Shown here piece by piece: positions 9,416-20,430 of a stretch of 64,000 nt of DNA; the first letter of the stretch is position 1; each line of letters begins with the position of its first letter. The DNA comes from Omphiscola glabra (lineage: Eukaryota > Mollusca > Gastropoda > Lymnaeidae): the NCBI GenBank assembly GCA_964017045.1, contig OZ024802.1:28088293-28152292 (forward strand), in the 5' to 3' direction. Under the pieces are notes generated by a model, which had not been told where the DNA came from, did not search any database, and saw only the letters and a list, made by a program, of their open reading frames with translations. A program made the position numbers and the translations under genes.

Positions 9416-10920
9416 TACTCACTTTAAATTTACCTAATATTCTCAAAATATCGTATTTCTACTTTATCAATAACATTTATCTTGACTGCTCGTGATTCTT
9501 GAACCTTGTCCTTGTTCCAAACCTGCAACTGGCAACAGAATCTACAGGTGAAGAGAGGCCAACTTTTGACTTCTCTTGCACTAACAAAGTGTGCTAACAT
9601 TCTGACCAGACATCTGCAGTGCATAGACACACATTAAATAAATCTTATATTGTTAAAAGACTAAAAAATTATACAACTTTTTTTACACTCCTTTACACTT
9701 ATACATTTTTTAAAAATAATGTAATAACCAGTCAAATTTTAAGATTAAAGATTAAAAATTTTAATAGAGAAAACATGAATGTTGACGTCCACTAATCTAA
9801 ATTAAATCCCTCTCCCTCCCCCTTGTCAACAACTGTCCCAAACTCTCCCTCCTATTTTGTTGACACAATTATAGGATGCCCTCTAAATAGATTTCATTAA
9901 ATTACCGTACCTTGTGTTTCAGAGAGCATTAATTCAAGCTAATATGAAATGTGGCATTCAACAACATTACCACCACGCACCCCCCCCCCCCCTTTTTTTA
10001 AAAATAAAATCTCCTTATAATCTTGGGAATTTCTTTTGAGCAAATCTTGGGAATTTTTAAAAAGTCAGTGGCAGCTTAACAGCCATGTTGTTCGACAATC
10101 CAGATGACACGGGTGTCCACACTTAGACTGTTGAAAATGTGTGGATTGCCTGCAAAATGTAAACTGAAAAGACAGTTTGGCACAAAGCACAAGCTGCGAT
10201 CTTTTCCCTTCACAATTTGCATTAGTTCATGTCCCACAATCGTTTTCGTGGAGATGATATCGACTCAAAACGGTAAATTTGTGCTATCCGCTGCATGTTT
10301 TTTCCCACGGCGGGCCACGGCCGCCATCTTTGTGCCATGGCCCATGAAATTGTTAAAATTTTTCTAGTTTAAAAATGTTTTGTATTTAACTTTTATATAT
10401 GTGCTGAAATGAATATTTACAGGCACAGAAATATTTCGAATCCCCTCTAAATGCATAAGAGCCAGAATGATCAATAAATTGATTGTGGGCCTTTAATATA
10501 TAGAAGAAGAAGATGATCCCATGCCGTCCCATGCACTGATCTGATGCAGCATGCCATAGAGTTAAGTTAAGAAATATTAATATTTTCATTTATTTGACAA
10601 GTCTTGTGATGTCACTTTGGCACAATAATACACATAAGTTTAATATTTGGAGACCCCCAAGTGTGTACTTTATTAAGGATAGCATTCCTGCTCTTCACAG
10701 AGTTGTAGGTAAAGAAATTGAAAATTATTACGGCACGGTTATAGTTATATGGAGCAAATTTCAAAGAAAAAAATGAAAATGAAACCATAATCATCTTTCT
10801 AGCTTTAACTTTATTTAGTACTTTTTGAGCTACAATTTTTTAAAGTTCGAATTTGTTTGGTATATTTTACTATGGTCGTCATGACTCCACTTGACTTTTT
10901 CACAACAAAAAAACTAGTCC
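9416..10920. other. Unassigned AT-rich stretch
   Basis: Nothing recognisable is seen apart from C runs near 9979. ORFs of 60 to 87 codons on both strands lack any family signature, start context or splice structure. Confidence 0.4.
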
Positions 10921-10923
10921 TAA

Positions 10924-13900
10924 GGGGCCATCCATAAATGATGTCACGCGTCTGGGGAGGGGGTTCACATTTTTGTGACGAGGGGGGGGGGGGGTTAAAG
11001 CGATGTGACGTCACAATTAAAGCAGTTTGTAACTGAAACTACTTGCAAAGAATAAGTTATCTGTACCATAATTTATTTATATGATTTTAACAATTACGCT
11101 GTAATTCTTGACGTTTGTGAATATTGAATGTTTGATTGTTGTCTGATTGCATTTGATTCAATATTTTCATTTAAAATTATGATCACCGCCGTTTCCCCAC
11201 CCAAGTGAATCTGTACTGTGACTGCGGGAAACGAGAATGCCTGCACAGGTATGCGATGTCCATTTAATTGCGCTCTGACCACCGGTCGCTTTATTCTGAG
11301 AAGATCAAGTTGCAGGATGCCAAGGGGACCGAGAGAGGAAGCTGCATTGCTATTTGACTGTCGGAATAAATTATGTGGAAAAAGAAGGAGACCGGTCTTT
11401 TACCCGAGTCCAGCAACTAGGGGTAGGAAACAATGCAAAACAGTTTCCAGGGAAAAGTGATCTTAGAAAATGGTTTTGAGGGACATGTTTCTGGCCGTAA
11501 TTCGATAGACATAACCATGGCATAAAGGAATGTTTGAGCTTTTACAAACGAAAAGGTTACTATCAAGTGTAGTGGTCAGTGTGAATTTCTGTCCAGAACT
11601 GCACGGGACTAGTAGTAATTTTAGATACGAAACGCAAATACATTTAACAATTTGAAAACTGCTCAGATATTATTTTTTCATGAATTAAAAGAATTGTTTT
11701 TAATTTTTGACAATTAATTTTTGTGGATCAGAAGAAAATTGGAAGTACATCTATCTATCTGTGAACGAAATTCAAATTGACCAGTAAGTTTTTCTTTTAA
11801 AATTCTAAAACCTTAAAATTTAATCCAGAAAAAAAAATATTTTTAACATAATTTTAAGATTTAAAAAATTGCAGTAAAAAACATCACTGTTATGTTAATG
11901 TATATTGCCTAGATTTATTGATGTATTGTTGATATTAAATGCTATTAAATGAAATTCTTAATATCTCATTGTTTAATTATTTTTTAAACATTATAAAAAC
12001 TAAATTATTACTAAGGTGTCATACATGTTTTACATATACATTATACACTGGTGGTGTTTAAAATAATAAAATTATTTGCGTATTCAATATAATATGGATG
12101 GACCGTAAAACTATTTTTTTTAAACTTGCATGCTACAGAAGTGAATTTATTAGATTGGTCTTGTATATTTTCGTAGTTTTAAAAAATTTAATATTAAAGT
12201 TATTATTTCACAATTAAATTTTCAGAAGTGAACGGTAAGATGGATAAAAATAAAATGTTCCAGTGTCTTTTCGATGCGTTCGTGTTGGCGTATCCTACAA
12301 AGAGCAGAAAGATTTGCCAAGAAGAGGTGATTAAAAAGTGGAATGAAATAAAAAAACAAAGCAGATTAGCAAATTATAGTTGATCACTGGTTGCAAGAAC
12401 TTAAGACAATTACCACCACAAAAAAAGGATCCCTTCTAACATTGTGGACAAAAACATCATCTGTCAATAAAAAAACAACACAAACTCTGCCTGTGGCAAT
12501 ACCTGAAAATTCTATGTCTGATGTTGAAATAAAAGATACAGATGTTAAAGCTGTTACAGCTTCTACCACTTGCCAGTCATCGGCATCAAGAATAGCTTCA
12601 GTTCAACTGCATTTGCAGTCAGAAAATGATATTTTAAATTCTAATCTGGTCGGGTTGTACGAACGACAGAAACACGGCATGCTTTCGGAGGAACAGGTTG
12701 TGGAACTGAAAGAAAAGAAGAAGAAGAAAATTGAAATGGAAAACCAACTGAAGAAGAAGAAGAACTACCAGAAAAGATCCCAGAAAGCAAGAGATGAAAG
12801 GAAAAGAAAACTTAATGTTCTGTTCGAGGATAATCCAGAACTAAGAAATTCCTTGAACGTCAGAGCCAAAGCTGGTAGGCCAAGAGTTGAGGAAGATCAG
12901 CCTTTAATACTAGAAGCATAAAAACATTAGATCAGCTGACTGAACAGTTAAGGTTGGACGGTTTTACTATAAGTAGAAGTGGGCTCTACCTTTGTCTTTT
13001 GCTGAGGTGCAGTTCATCTATTGAAGGACAGCGTCATGTGGCAACAGTCCCAGTGAAACTCATTAGAGCACAAAACGATCATCACGCCAAACATATTGAT
13101 GGTTTGTTTTGTACGGCAACAATACATCACTTGGAAGAGTTGGCGTCCATGTTAGGGCCTAATGAAGTGTGCTTTATCAGTCAAGACGACAAAGCAAAAG
13201 TTCCCATTGGGTTGACTGCTGCTAACAAGCAAAGTCCATTGCTGATGCACGTTGAATACAGAGTCAGCTTGCCTGACCATGATTGGGTTGTGGCCGCAGG
13301 ACACAAGCTAATTCCTTCGGTCTATGCTGGAATCCAGATTCAATCCAATGGCCTAGGAAACCGAGAAGCTGTTGGCTATTCAGGACCGACCTATATTGCA
13401 ATTAGATCTGGAAAACATTCATCATCAACAGCATTCAGCCATGGACTAGACTTTGATCAACTGATTAGCCTCAAGGAGTTTGACAATATTACAAAAAGTG
13501 GTATTGATTTTTTAGTGAAACCAATTTTTGTGATAACAGTTGATGGTGGCCCGGATGAGAATCCAAGATACCAAAATGTAATTAAAGTAGCTATCCACCA
13601 CTTTCTTCACTACGAGTTTGATGGATTTGTTTATAGCAACAAATGCTCCAGGAAGGAGTGCTTTTAATCGAGTGGAGAGAAAAATGGCGCCACTAAGTAG
13701 GGAACTGACCGGACTGATATTGCCACATGACCACTATGGTAGTCATTTAAATGAACGAGGAGTTACGATCGACTCAGAATTAGAGAAAAATAATTTTGAG
13801 TATGCAGGAAACACTCTTGCAGAAATTTGGTCAAAATTGGTAGTGGATAATTTTCCGACAGTGGCGAAATTCATCGATCCAACTGAGTCTGAGCTCCAAG

Positions 13901-15057
13901 AAACTCAACTTCTATCAAGAGATCAAAAATGGTACGATGTACACGTACGAATAAGCCAATACCTAACCCAAATTGTGAAATGCACAGACAACAAGTTCTG
14001 CTCTAAACCAAGAAGCTCATATTTCAGTGTAATAAAAGATAGATTTCTTCCCCCTCCGTTGCCCGTTATTCAAACAAAAGAAGGTTTGAAAATTCCAGAT
14101 CGAACAACAGACAGGGATTCTCACACATTCCCATCCCTGTTTGCTGCTCAAAGTGTGAAAGTGCCTGACATCCTTCCTCGCTCTTCAGATTCTTATCCAT
14201 CAATTCCATATGATTTGTACTGTCCGTCAATCCAACCTGTGCTTGGAGATAGGATCTGTCACAAATACTTTGGGTCGCATGTCATGTTGCGCAGCCATTC
14301 TACAGTACACAAGCAGGAGTTAGTTATTGCTCCTAAACCCATCAGGCCGCAGAGAGTCGCTGCACGACGCCAACGAGAAATGATGGTTATTATAGCTAAT
14401 GAGGAAAATGGAGAGAGTGCAGATTGGATAGATGAAGAAGATCTTGATCTTGATGGAATATTCATTCCCCATGATAAAGTTATCCATGCTCTCCCTATTT
14501 GTTCCATGAAAGAGCATTTTGCTTCGCCATGGGAGAATTTAGGTAGACAATGTTGCTTTTTTTAAAAATTAATTATTCTAAAACATGTTTTAATTATTCT
14601 GATGATTTTACCAAAATTTTCTTTTGTTGAAAGCTGTATTCTGATTTATACTTTCCCTCTTTACATTTCAAGTAGTTTATAGCTGTAATACTATTTTTGA
14701 TAATATGATATTTGGAATATGCAATTCTGGACATTGTAGTTTAGACTTGACCTCTAAGTGATGAATAATTTTCTTAAGAATTTGTTCTTTCAAGTACTTA
14801 CTTTTTAATACCGGTACGTGTTTTCCCAGCCAATAATCAGAATGCAGCGCATTTTTAAATTGATACTTCAAACTACAATGAAAGTAAAAGAGATTTGAAA
14901 CATTAATTTTTAGTTTTGAAAAAAGAGGGGGGGGGGGTGCTGAGGTATGTGACGTAATATTGGAGGGGGGGTCTAAATTTTTGTGACGATTTGTGACGAG
15001 GGGGAGGGGGGGTCAAAATTGGGCAAAAATAGCGTGACGTCATTTATGGACGGCCCC
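10924..15057 (+). mobile_element. Complete 4.1-kb DNA transposon, Zator-like
   Basis: The termini are inverted: GGGGCCATCCATAAATGATG at the left against the complement of cgtcatttatggacggcccc at the right. They agree over roughly 26 bases with two mismatches. TAA flanks both ends (10921-10923 and 15058-15060), consistent with a 3-bp target duplication. Subterminal regions on both sides carry tttttgtgacga next to G-rich runs and gtgacgtcac/gtgacgtaat motifs, plausible transposase-binding repeats. A single plus-strand coding region at 12240-14565 supplies a D-D-E transposase with frameshifts. The 11.1-12.2 kb part is AT-rich leader or intron. A 3-bp duplication plus a Transposase_36-like core suggests the Zator superfamily. 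PIF/Harbinger is the alternative on the duplication alone, but the protein does not look like it. Confidence 0.8.
12240..14565 (+). pseudogene. D-D-E transposase with frameshifts
   Basis: The protein starts MDKNKMFQCLFDAF at 12240 and continues in three further segments: 12391-12921, about 12918-13617 and 13618-14565. Frame changes fall near 12380, 12917 (one base lost) and 13617 (one base gained). The order is an N-terminal helical domain (LAYPTKSRKICQEEVIKKW), a lysine-rich coiled region at 12700-12830, then an RNase H-like core. The core has FISQDDKAK (13176-13199), VITVDGGPDENPRY (13530-13571) and FNRVERKMAPLS (13663-13698), giving candidate catalytic D, D and E about 118 and 44 residues apart. 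The C-terminus carries a zinc-finger-like RICHKYFGSHV...H segment that has lost one cysteine kept by the 32.6-kb relative (ICKICNIYF), followed by an acidic tail. The DGG and NxxE pattern resembles bacterial Transposase_36 (ISAz013), a basis for Zator. That is inference, and the copy looks recently dead. Confidence 0.7.
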
Positions 15058-15662
15058 TAAAACTAAAATAAACTCATATCAACGCTAGGAAGGATTGCGT
15101 TAAACTTTACACTTGTACAAGATCACAAAGTACCAAGTAAGTTTGAGACACCAGTGAAAGGTATCAACCAAATTATTATAGTATAGTGCGCGATCTATAA
15201 ACTATTTGTAATTGTAAGGGCTTCTGTTGATTTTTACTACTGAGTGAGTTATGGTAACCGAAGCAAACTCTGTTAATTGGATTTATTGAAATTTGAATGA
15301 GACACTGAGACCTGTTCACACTAGCAGGAGGACATGTTCACACGACACATGCACACACTATCGCTTATGGACATAAATGTTTTGACTTTTTATGTTAGCT
15401 CAAGCAAGGAGTATTAATACCCAGATTTTGTTGCCCCTCTTATATTGAATTGCTCTCTTGTGTTACTTGTGATGTTTCATAATTTCATGCAGTGTCAGTG
15501 AGAGCATATATTATAGCAAAAGCTTGACACCAACATGTTGTGGCATTATAGCACAGCATAGAAAATTCAAGCTGACACTACTATTTTATATAAATGATGC
15601 AGTTCCTATCACTTAATTCCATTTTTGTGCATGTTTTATTTATTATTTTTCTCTAATTTCAG
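15058..15662. other. Unassigned; right flank of the transposon
   Basis: No gene is seen. The stretch ends in a pyrimidine tract and tttcag acceptor leading into the candidate exon at 15663. Confidence 0.4.
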
Positions 15663-15738
15663 AGCGCTGTCAGTTGATAGATGTGCTGCTATACCAGGAG
15701 CCGGTACCTCCTCCTATAAGCCTTATGCAAAATATGCT
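15663..15738 (+). CDS. Candidate internal exon A, unknown protein
   Basis: A pyrimidine-rich tract ending tttcag precedes the segment, and a strong donor gtaagt follows it at 15739. One frame is open throughout (CQLIDVLLYQEPVPPPISL), starting two bases in and leaving two bases over. A second frame (ALSVDRCAAIPGAG...) is also open. With the first frame, joining to 23322 completes a leucine codon and continues without a stop. No family is recognised. The splice signals are what I see. The exon status is inferred and could be chance in 76 bp. Confidence 0.4.
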
Positions 15739-16144
15739 GTAAGTTATAAACATATATGATATATGGTACATTATGTATTTATTAAGAATTTGGATGGTAT
15801 AGTTTTAATAATTAAAATACACTTTGCAATGTCGATGATGAGATTTTGAACTCTCTCACTGAGCTTATCTGATGTCAATAGGCTCTAGGACACTATTTGT
15901 ATTAAATGAACTAGACCTGTTTTTTTTATATTTGTGCTGTTTACATTTTTTACTTTCTTGTGATCATCTCAAATATAGATAAGGAGATAACAATCTTTGT
16001 TATTATGTAGCATTGAGAAAGTGATAATTCTTTTTTTATAATTTCTAACACCTGGCAAAGGGTTTAATTTTAACAAAAGATAATAATTGATGGACTGCAT
16101 TCAAGTTGTTGAAATGAAATAGAATGTTTCACATGCGTTAGTCA

Positions 16145-16700
16145 TAATCAGACATGTGCGATAGTGTGCCTTAGATGTCATTCTAGTTATGTAGGTGAAA
16201 CTGGGAGAAGATTGGCAGATAGGTTCACAGAACATCTTGAACAAGGTAAACTTTACCCAGTCTCTTCACATTTCACCAGAAGCGACATAAAGGTGTATTA
16301 GGTGCATCCATTTCGGCACTAATTTCTTGCACAAACACACCAGGGAGAGTTAAAATGGAAAACAAATGTATTCAGCTTTTAAGCACCATCTCTCCACATG
16401 AATCAAATGTTTCTCAATTTCCCTGTCTTTCTTCTTTTTTCTTAGATTTTATGTTTCCCTAACTAAATATTTTGGCCCGTTAAGATTCTCTACCTTATTT
16501 TTCACAGTTCTAATTGTTAGTTTCTTTTACTTCCTGTAATCCTAATTCCGGCAACAACAAAGGAAATCTCTAAAGTTTTTTTTTACTGTGCTCTATTACT
16601 AGTCTTACTTCTATTTGTCTTATTTCTATTTGTCTTGTTTGCTGAAAAAGGCCCTAAGCCTAAGCGTTCAAATCTTATTTTCCTGTCTATTATTTCAAGC
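16145..16700 (+). mobile_element. Penelope-like remnant with GIY-YIG domain
   Basis: The frame at about 16160-16300 reads CLRCHSSYVGETGRRLADRF followed by TEHLEQGKLYPVSSHF, the GIY-YIG endonuclease signature typical of Penelope-like retroelements (YxGETGRxLxxRxxEH). After a stop, homologous sequence goes on in another frame (GRVKMENKCIQLLS). Near 16645 the phrase ctgaaaaaggccctaagcc then aagcgttcaaat matches the usual 3' landmark of these elements. The reverse-transcriptase part is absent, so this is a 5'-truncated dead copy lying in the intron between candidate exons A and B. Confidence 0.75.
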
Positions 16701-18770
16701 TTAACATACCTTGTTCTACTATTTCATTTAATTTTAACACCCTCACACGCTGGAAATGTTTCTATTGAAGCCCTAAAATCTGCAAGTAGCGTGAACCATG
16801 GAGTCCATTAAATCAGATTGTGTTAATGCTGGGTTTTTACACTATTCCATGCTAAAAAACTGAAGGATTAAAAAAAAAAAACTGGAAGATGTGTTTTTGT
16901 TTTTCAAAAATTATCTAGCGCTTTTATGGTGTTGAAGTTGAATAGAAATGGATAAGTGATTGTGTTGTACAAGAAACAACAAGAGTACATGTTTTTTCTG
17001 CATGCTTAAAGCATTAATATACAAATGAATATACATTTTGGGAGCTACGCTATGACCATATCAAAATATCCTTGTTGAAGAGGTAGTAATAAGAATAGTA
17101 CTTTATAATGACTGAAAACAGTTTGGGAAAAAATATAGACTAATAATATGGCCTGGATGGAGGAGACTTAATTATATTTTACCTTGAATAAAGATAGCTA
17201 AGGATCTGTAATTACCTGCAGACCTTTAGTATGAACTTCCAGATAGGGACAAATGACTTTATGATTATTTATCAGCTCTGAAAGAGGTCTAATTATTAGA
17301 AGCTGTATTCAAAAAGGTAAATTAACTTTTTTTCTTTTAACAGCACGTTATTAGTGATCATTGTTATGATGGTAAGGTTATGAATAGGTAAAATATATTT
17401 TAAGGAAAGTATCACTTATTTAATGATTTTTCTCTTTTTCCTGCTCTTTTCAGCGATGATAAAAAATTCATGAGAAAACTCCAGAGTTACTAGGTCAAAA
17501 CCTGTTATGTGACTGATGGATGACTCCACTTCATACTTCTAAAGCTAGCAGCAACAGGCTAGGTAAATACTTAACAATTAGCCTTGACCTCTGTTATTTC
17601 CTTTTTATCAAGTTTTATGTTGTCACTTTTATTATGGTACTAGGACTTTAAAAAAACAGGATGTACGGCCAACTTTAAATGATGAGTTACTTTATTTCTC
17701 TTATGTTTGAGTCAGAAGTTTACTTCCCCATTTAGGGAACATTTCAACACACCTAACCCTAAGCAAAATTATATAGCCTTTGTTTTTTTTTAATTTAATT
17801 GTGCTTTTTGTAAAATTGTGCTGAGCCATAGATGATGATATCCAATATGTTATAATGATAATATCATTTGATTGACAAATTTCGCCCCTATCTGATATGG
17901 TACAGACTTGTGTAATTTTAAAATCTCAGTTGGGGTATGCCTCATTTCATCTTTGAGCAGATCAGTTTTGCCAAATTTTTCATAGATATACTGTCCTTTT
18001 CATTGTTAGGGGTACCTGTCCACAGCGGTTAGTTGGCCAGACGGGCCAATTAACAACGCTGGTGAGCAGGTTCTGGCCTTGGGGGGTCATAGTTTCAGGT
18101 CTCATTTCCTGCTTTATTTAATATAACTCTCATAGGAATATTGCCTTTAATTTGTCTTTTTTTTCTAAACGATTGAAATATATGACACTTAATTAAAAGT
18201 ATATTAATAATTACTTTCCAGTCTAGAAATGTGTCAAATACCTGTGTTAACTCGAAGCAATTTATAAATTGTTCTCCATTCACCCAATAAAGTTTATGCT
18301 GAATGCAAAAGCTGAATTTTTATGATAGACAACAATGCACAATAAATCTTACCCTTTTAACGCAATTGATGCATGTATAAATCATTATAAGAATTTCCTT
18401 ATGTTGAAATTCTTTTGTCTATTTTACAGTGTATACAGTTGTTACAGATGATCTCAGCAGGAAATTCCTAAAGGGTCTTGAGATGTAAAAGGCACATACC
18501 AGCATATGTTATGGAAACTGTTTAGGTGTGATTAGTTTTTCTAGTTCAGTGGTTTTTTTTAATGTACACGTCTTGGTTAAATGTGATGATGTTTACAAAC
18601 ATGGGAATCTCTCTGACAAAACTGATGATTGTTTATTCTGATTTAACCAGGACCTAAGATCACAAAAGGCATCAGTAATTTTTTTAAATAATTAATTCTA
18701 CTGTAGAGTTATTTCTAAATGACAGTACAAACTTTCTATTAAATTTCAATTTTCTACAAAGATTTATGCA
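16701..18770 (+). other. Intron-like AT-rich stretch, one exon-like block
   Basis: No coding feature is seen. Positions 17454-17562 are bounded by a good acceptor (ctgctcttttcag) and donor (gtaaatac) but have stops in all three plus frames, so this could only be a non-coding or skipped exon. A second acceptor-like site is at about 18429. Confidence 0.3.
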
Positions 18771-19024
18771 TCCAGTTTTGAGTTGAACTCATTTAAACCC
18801 TGCAGTTTCGAGTTGAACCAATTTAAACCCTGCAGTTTTGAGTTGAACCAATTTAATTAAACCTTGCAGTTTTGAGTTGAACCAATTTAAACCCTGCAGT
18901 TTTGAGTTGAACCCATTTAATCCTCTGCAATTTTGAATTGAACCAATTTAAACCCTGCAGTTTCAAGTTGAACCAATTTAAACCCCTACAGTTTCGGGTT
19001 GAACCAATTTAAACCCTGCAGTAT
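18771..19024. repeat. 30-bp minisatellite, about 8.5 copies
   Basis: The unit is gagttgaaccaatttaaacc plus ctgcagtttt, with 30-bp spacing and scattered substitutions. Confidence 0.9.
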
Positions 19025-20040
19025 AATATTTAGCCATTATATTCCCAGTTGGGTACTTATACTTGGCTTTAGAAATAAATTTAACCCACCCCTGCCTAAC
19101 CCACTTAAACTTTTCTGTACATTTAAAATGTGCCATAAGTCTTTAACACTTAATATCCAAATGGTGCCTAGAGTTTTTAAAAAAAGTTCTATCCACAACT
19201 TTTTCCACCAGAACAGGAAACATTAGGATATAAGACAGTAAACTCATTAACTTTGTCGAGATAAATGGTAATTATTTCATTTTATTAAATTAAATACAAG
19301 AATCTGTAATACTACAACTGGCATAATTAACCTATGCTATATCTGTAATTACATTTAAATTTCTATTCAATGCATTATATATCCTTCCGTTTATGAGAAA
19401 ATTATTGATTGATCAGGTTTAAAAACTCATGGTTTTACAAAAGTGAAACTCAAAAGTAAGCTAATTTCATTTATAAGTTATGGTTCATCCATTTAGGAAG
19501 CAAGTAAACTTTTAAAATTTTGCGCTGCTAAGAGTACCTGCAGCGTGCTTAAATATTTCTTATGGTATAATGTTAACGATTATGTACAAAGTCCTGGGAA
19601 ATATTTATGAGATTCATGTGATGATCAAATGATTCTACCAAATGAATTGATGTGATTATACGATCCGTTCCACTTATTTTCTGATGGATCTCTTAGCTGA
19701 TCTAGAAAGTTTAGAATTTGGTTTTAAATTCAAATTAATTTTTATTTAACTTTTTTCCTGCAGATTGTTAATGCTCTAACTCTAAATATGTGGCGACTGA
19801 TATTATGGGGTAAGTTTTTTTAATACAAGTATGTGTAAAAAACTTGTGCATAGTTAATAGTTTTCTCCTTGATGAAACAGATGACGAGTCTGCTTCCTTG
19901 TGGTCCTAGTGATGAGTCAGTTTTTGGCTAATTCCTTGGTTGCCGAAGGATGTTTGATGACAATTGAGGCATTTGTCTGAGAGAAAAATTAGTACTAGGT
20001 TAAACTTTGGTACAGGTGTTGTTATAAAATTGGGACGTAA
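19025..20040 (+). other. Intron-like stretch, weak exon candidate
   Basis: The block 19764-19809 has acceptor cctgcag and donor gtaagt and one open frame (IVNALTLNMWRLILW). Its phase does not fit between exons A and B, so I do not include it in the gene model. The rest is AT-rich with no signature. Confidence 0.3.
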
Positions 20041-20190
20041 CCCTATAACTGTCATAACGGCCCTCTCTGTGTTGTCACAGCCCCCTATAACTGTCATAAC
20101 AGCCCTCTCTGTGTTGTCACAGCCCCCTATAACTGTCATAACAGCCCTCTCTGTGCTGTCACAGTCCCCTATAACTGTCATAACAGCCTT
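20041..20190. repeat. 42-bp tandem repeat of the element's left end
   Basis: Copies start at 20041, 20083 and 20125, with a partial one at 20167. Each carries the terminal sequence ccctataactgtcataac, so the transposon end itself has been amplified. Confidence 0.9.
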
Positions 20191-20430
20191 CTTTGCATGT
20201 TGGGAAATGGCAGAGGATTCTCTGAGAAAGCTGGGCTTTCCATACAGCTTTCCATAACGTGTCATAGGCAACATTGACAAGCTGCCCTTGGTCTTGTAAC
20301 TTCTTGTTGAGTACATTCAGCTCCTGTGTAATTTCAACAAGAAAAGCCAAGTCCATGAGCCATTAGTTCAGGAACAATCACCCGATTCTTCTCCATGAGG
20401 GCTTTTGATTTCTGCTCTCAACTCAAATAA
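20190..20430 (-). pseudogene. hAT transposase fragment
   Basis: On the minus strand the frame reads LAFLVEITQELNVLNKKLQD then QGQLVNVAYDTLWKAVWKAQ, then LCHFPT. This is the helical insertion region of hAT transposases of the Charlie/ZBED5/FAM200 type (FLVDIT-LN-LN-LQG). An upstream piece (RAEIKALMEKNR-like) is in another frame. It is a short dead fragment embedded in the TTAA-family element. Confidence 0.6.

Noticed and set aside
10104..10367. 87-codon plus-strand ORF
   Set aside because: Ordinary codon statistics for the region, no motif, and not conserved with any other segment here.
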